A stretch of 13,544 nt of DNA from Betaproteobacteria bacterium (GTDB lineage Bacteria; Pseudomonadota; Gammaproteobacteria; Burkholderiales; SG8-41). The DNA lies in the NCBI GenBank assembly GCA_020028375.1, contig JAHZNX010000037.1, positions 1-13,544 of the forward strand, read 5' to 3'. The translations under genes and the position numbers were made by a program. Shown piece after piece: positions 12,622-13,544 of the stretch (positions within the stretch are counted from its first letter, which is position 1; every line of letters starts with the position of its first letter). The notes below the pieces were generated by a model. It ran no database searches. It was not told the DNA's origin and saw nothing but the letters and a program-made list of their open reading frames with translations.

Positions 12622-13332
12622 TTACGGCATTTGCAGGCCGCTGTTCCTGATCGCGTCCGCAGCCTGGGGAGAGGCCAGGAACTCGATGACCCTCCGGGCA
12701 AGTGACGGGTTCGGGCAACTCGCCGCAACGCCCGCGGTGAAGGTCGAGATTTTCTGCAGCTCCGGCGGCAGGGGCGTGATGTGCGCGATTCCCGGCACGG
12801 GCAGCAGCTCGCTCACCTGCTGCAGGCCGATCTCCACCTCGCCGCGCGCGATCGCGGCGCCCACGCGCTCGCCGCCGCCGATCAAGCGGCTCTTGGGAAG
12901 CACCTCGCCGGCGATCCCGAGGCGCTGAACCAGCTCCCCGGAAAAATACTTACCGCTCTCGCTCGCCGAATAGCCGATCGATCTCGCCTGCAGCAGCGTG
13001 CGCCGCAGCGCATCGGCGGAACCGATGTCCGGCTTGGACGCGCCCGCGCGCACCGCAAAAGCAATGCTCGACCGGGCAACTGCCTTGAGGCCTTCCGCCA
13101 GCACCAGGCCGTCCGTGATGAACTGGTGCAGCACGTGCTCCGCGACGATGACGATGTCCACGACCTCCCCGCGCTTGAGGCGGTTCGAGATGGACATTTC
13201 CCCCGTGCCGATCGAGGTCGAGGCGGTCACGACCCTCGCCTTCGTCAGGCGCTCCAACTGGGGAATCAATGCCAGGTGCGCCGCGGTAAAGGCGCCCGAG
13301 GTCATCACCCTGAATTCGGTCGTCGTGGCCAT
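12622..13332 (-). CDS. ModA-like (type 2 periplasmic-binding fold) substrate-binding domain protein without signal peptide
   Basis: The 236-residue protein has the fold signature of molybdate-binding-protein relatives: FRVMTSGAFTAAHLALIPQLE (near 7-27), a phosphate-loop-like TSIGTGEMSISNRLKRGEVVD (39-59), VLPKSRLIGGGERVGAAIARGEVEIGLQQVSELLPVPG in the middle, and the C-terminal ARRVIEFLASPQAADAIRNSG helix. It lacks a signal peptide, and an in-frame TGA lies one codon upstream of the ATG, so no longer start exists. It therefore probably works in the cytoplasm, or lost its leader. No ABC permease or ATPase is adjacent; an MFS gene follows after 3 nt. Only GAGG very near the ATG resembles a ribosome site. 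The ligand is unknown, and molybdate should not be assumed. Confidence 0.88.
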   Translation of the reverse strand: MATTTEFRVMTSGAFTAAHLALIPQLERLTKARVVTASTSIGTGEMSISNRLKRGEVVDIVIVAEHVLHQFITDGLVLAEGLKAVARSSIAFAVRAGASKPDIGSADALRRTLLQARSIGYSASESGKYFSGELVQRLGIAGEVLPKSRLIGGGERVGAAIARGEVEIGLQQVSELLPVPGIAHITPLPPELQKISTFTAGVAASCPNPSLARRVIEFLASPQAADAIRNSGLQMP

Positions 13333-13427
13333 GCCTCAGGAACCCATGGTATCAAAGGGGCAAGGTTGAGCGATTCCGGATCTCTCATTGACCCCCGGGG
13401 GCGGTCGCATTAACGTGGTCCTCCGCT

Positions 13428-13445
13428 GCTCGCCGCGGGGCGAGC
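13428..13445. other. GC-rich hairpin upstream of the last gene
   Basis: GCTCGCC (13428-13434) and GGCGAGC (13439-13445) form a 7-bp stem with a GCGG loop, about 25 nt before the strong Shine-Dalgarno of the gene at 13486. No T-run follows on either strand. A 10-bp palindrome CCCCCGGGGG (13392-13401) lies upstream in the same divergent gap. Their role is unknown. Confidence 0.4.
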
Positions 13446-13485
13446 GCGAGGCGCGGCATCATTCAAGAACAAGGAGGAGGATCCG

Positions 13486-13544
13486 ATGCGTGCGACAAGA
13501 CTGTTGACCACGGTCGCCATCCCGGCGCTCCTGGCAGCTTCGGC
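13486..13544 (+). CDS. Start of an exported protein (3'-truncated by window edge)
   Basis: A textbook Shine-Dalgarno, AAGGAGGAGG (13471-13480), lies 5 nt before the ATG. The visible residues, MRATRLLTTVAIPALLAAS, form a basic n-region and hydrophobic core typical of a Sec signal peptide. This suggests a periplasmic or secreted protein, perhaps another binding protein, but the mature part is outside the window. It is divergent from the ModA-like gene. Confidence 0.8.
   Translation, partial: MRATRLLTTVAIPALLAAS

Noticed and set aside
13388..13416. Possible promoter TTGACC, 17 nt, TAACGT upstream of the last gene
   Set aside because: The -10 hexamer matches only three of six bases and the spacer contains the CCCCCGGGGG palindrome; not strong enough to call.

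Overview
The window looks like a piece of a high-GC betaproteobacterial chromosome, probably Burkholderiales or a relative. The reasons are an orphan Bug/TctC-type periplasmic binding protein, an IF-1 with the long basic tail common in that group, and a strong G/C bias at third codon positions. The species cannot be named from sequence alone. There is no rRNA, tRNA, CRISPR array, integrase or transposase gene. It is a metabolic and accessory region cut at both ends: the first gene has lost its N-terminus, and the last shows only its first 19 codons.

Layout. 1-1.7 kb: a beta-hydroxyacid dehydrogenase C-terminus (+) meets a Gfo/Idh/MocA oxidoreductase (-) tail to tail. An intrinsic terminator lies 16 nt before the oxidoreductase start codon and follows a small, apparently frameshifted gene. 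2.0-4.0 kb: a divergent pair, an exported protein with a class I methyltransferase-like motif (-) and an alpha/beta-hydrolase lipoprotein (+). 4.0-7.2 kb: a minus-strand run of three genes (zinc-ribbon/HExxH membrane protein, formylglycine-generating-enzyme-like secreted protein, MFS permease). Copies of a 20-nt REP-like repeat (GGGGACGGAGCCCTATTTCC) occupy both internal junctions and the downstream end. 7.3-8.4 kb: infA (+), then a two-gene minus-strand operon of small proteins with a near-consensus sigma70 promoter and a leader hairpin. 8.4-11.2 kb: a protein of three tandem RidA-like domains (+), an orphan Bug binding protein (-), and a single-domain RidA-like protein (+) divergent from it across a 14-bp perfect palindrome. 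11.2-13.3 kb: a CBS-domain gene remnant, then an MFS permease and a ModA-like binding protein without signal peptide (-), 3 nt apart. 13.49 kb to the end: start of an exported protein with a strong Shine-Dalgarno.

How it fits together. I see no complete pathway. The RidA/Bug section suggests a locus for uptake and turnover of a small acid, but all four RidA-like domains lack the substrate-binding arginine of archetypal RidA, so imine/enamine deamination should not be assumed. The most distinctive signals are the REP-like repeats that supply the gene borders in the 4-6.4 kb run, including candidate start codons, the triple-RidA protein, and two decayed genes (1740-1953 and 11255-11401). I do not find convincing evidence for a wholly new multigene system.
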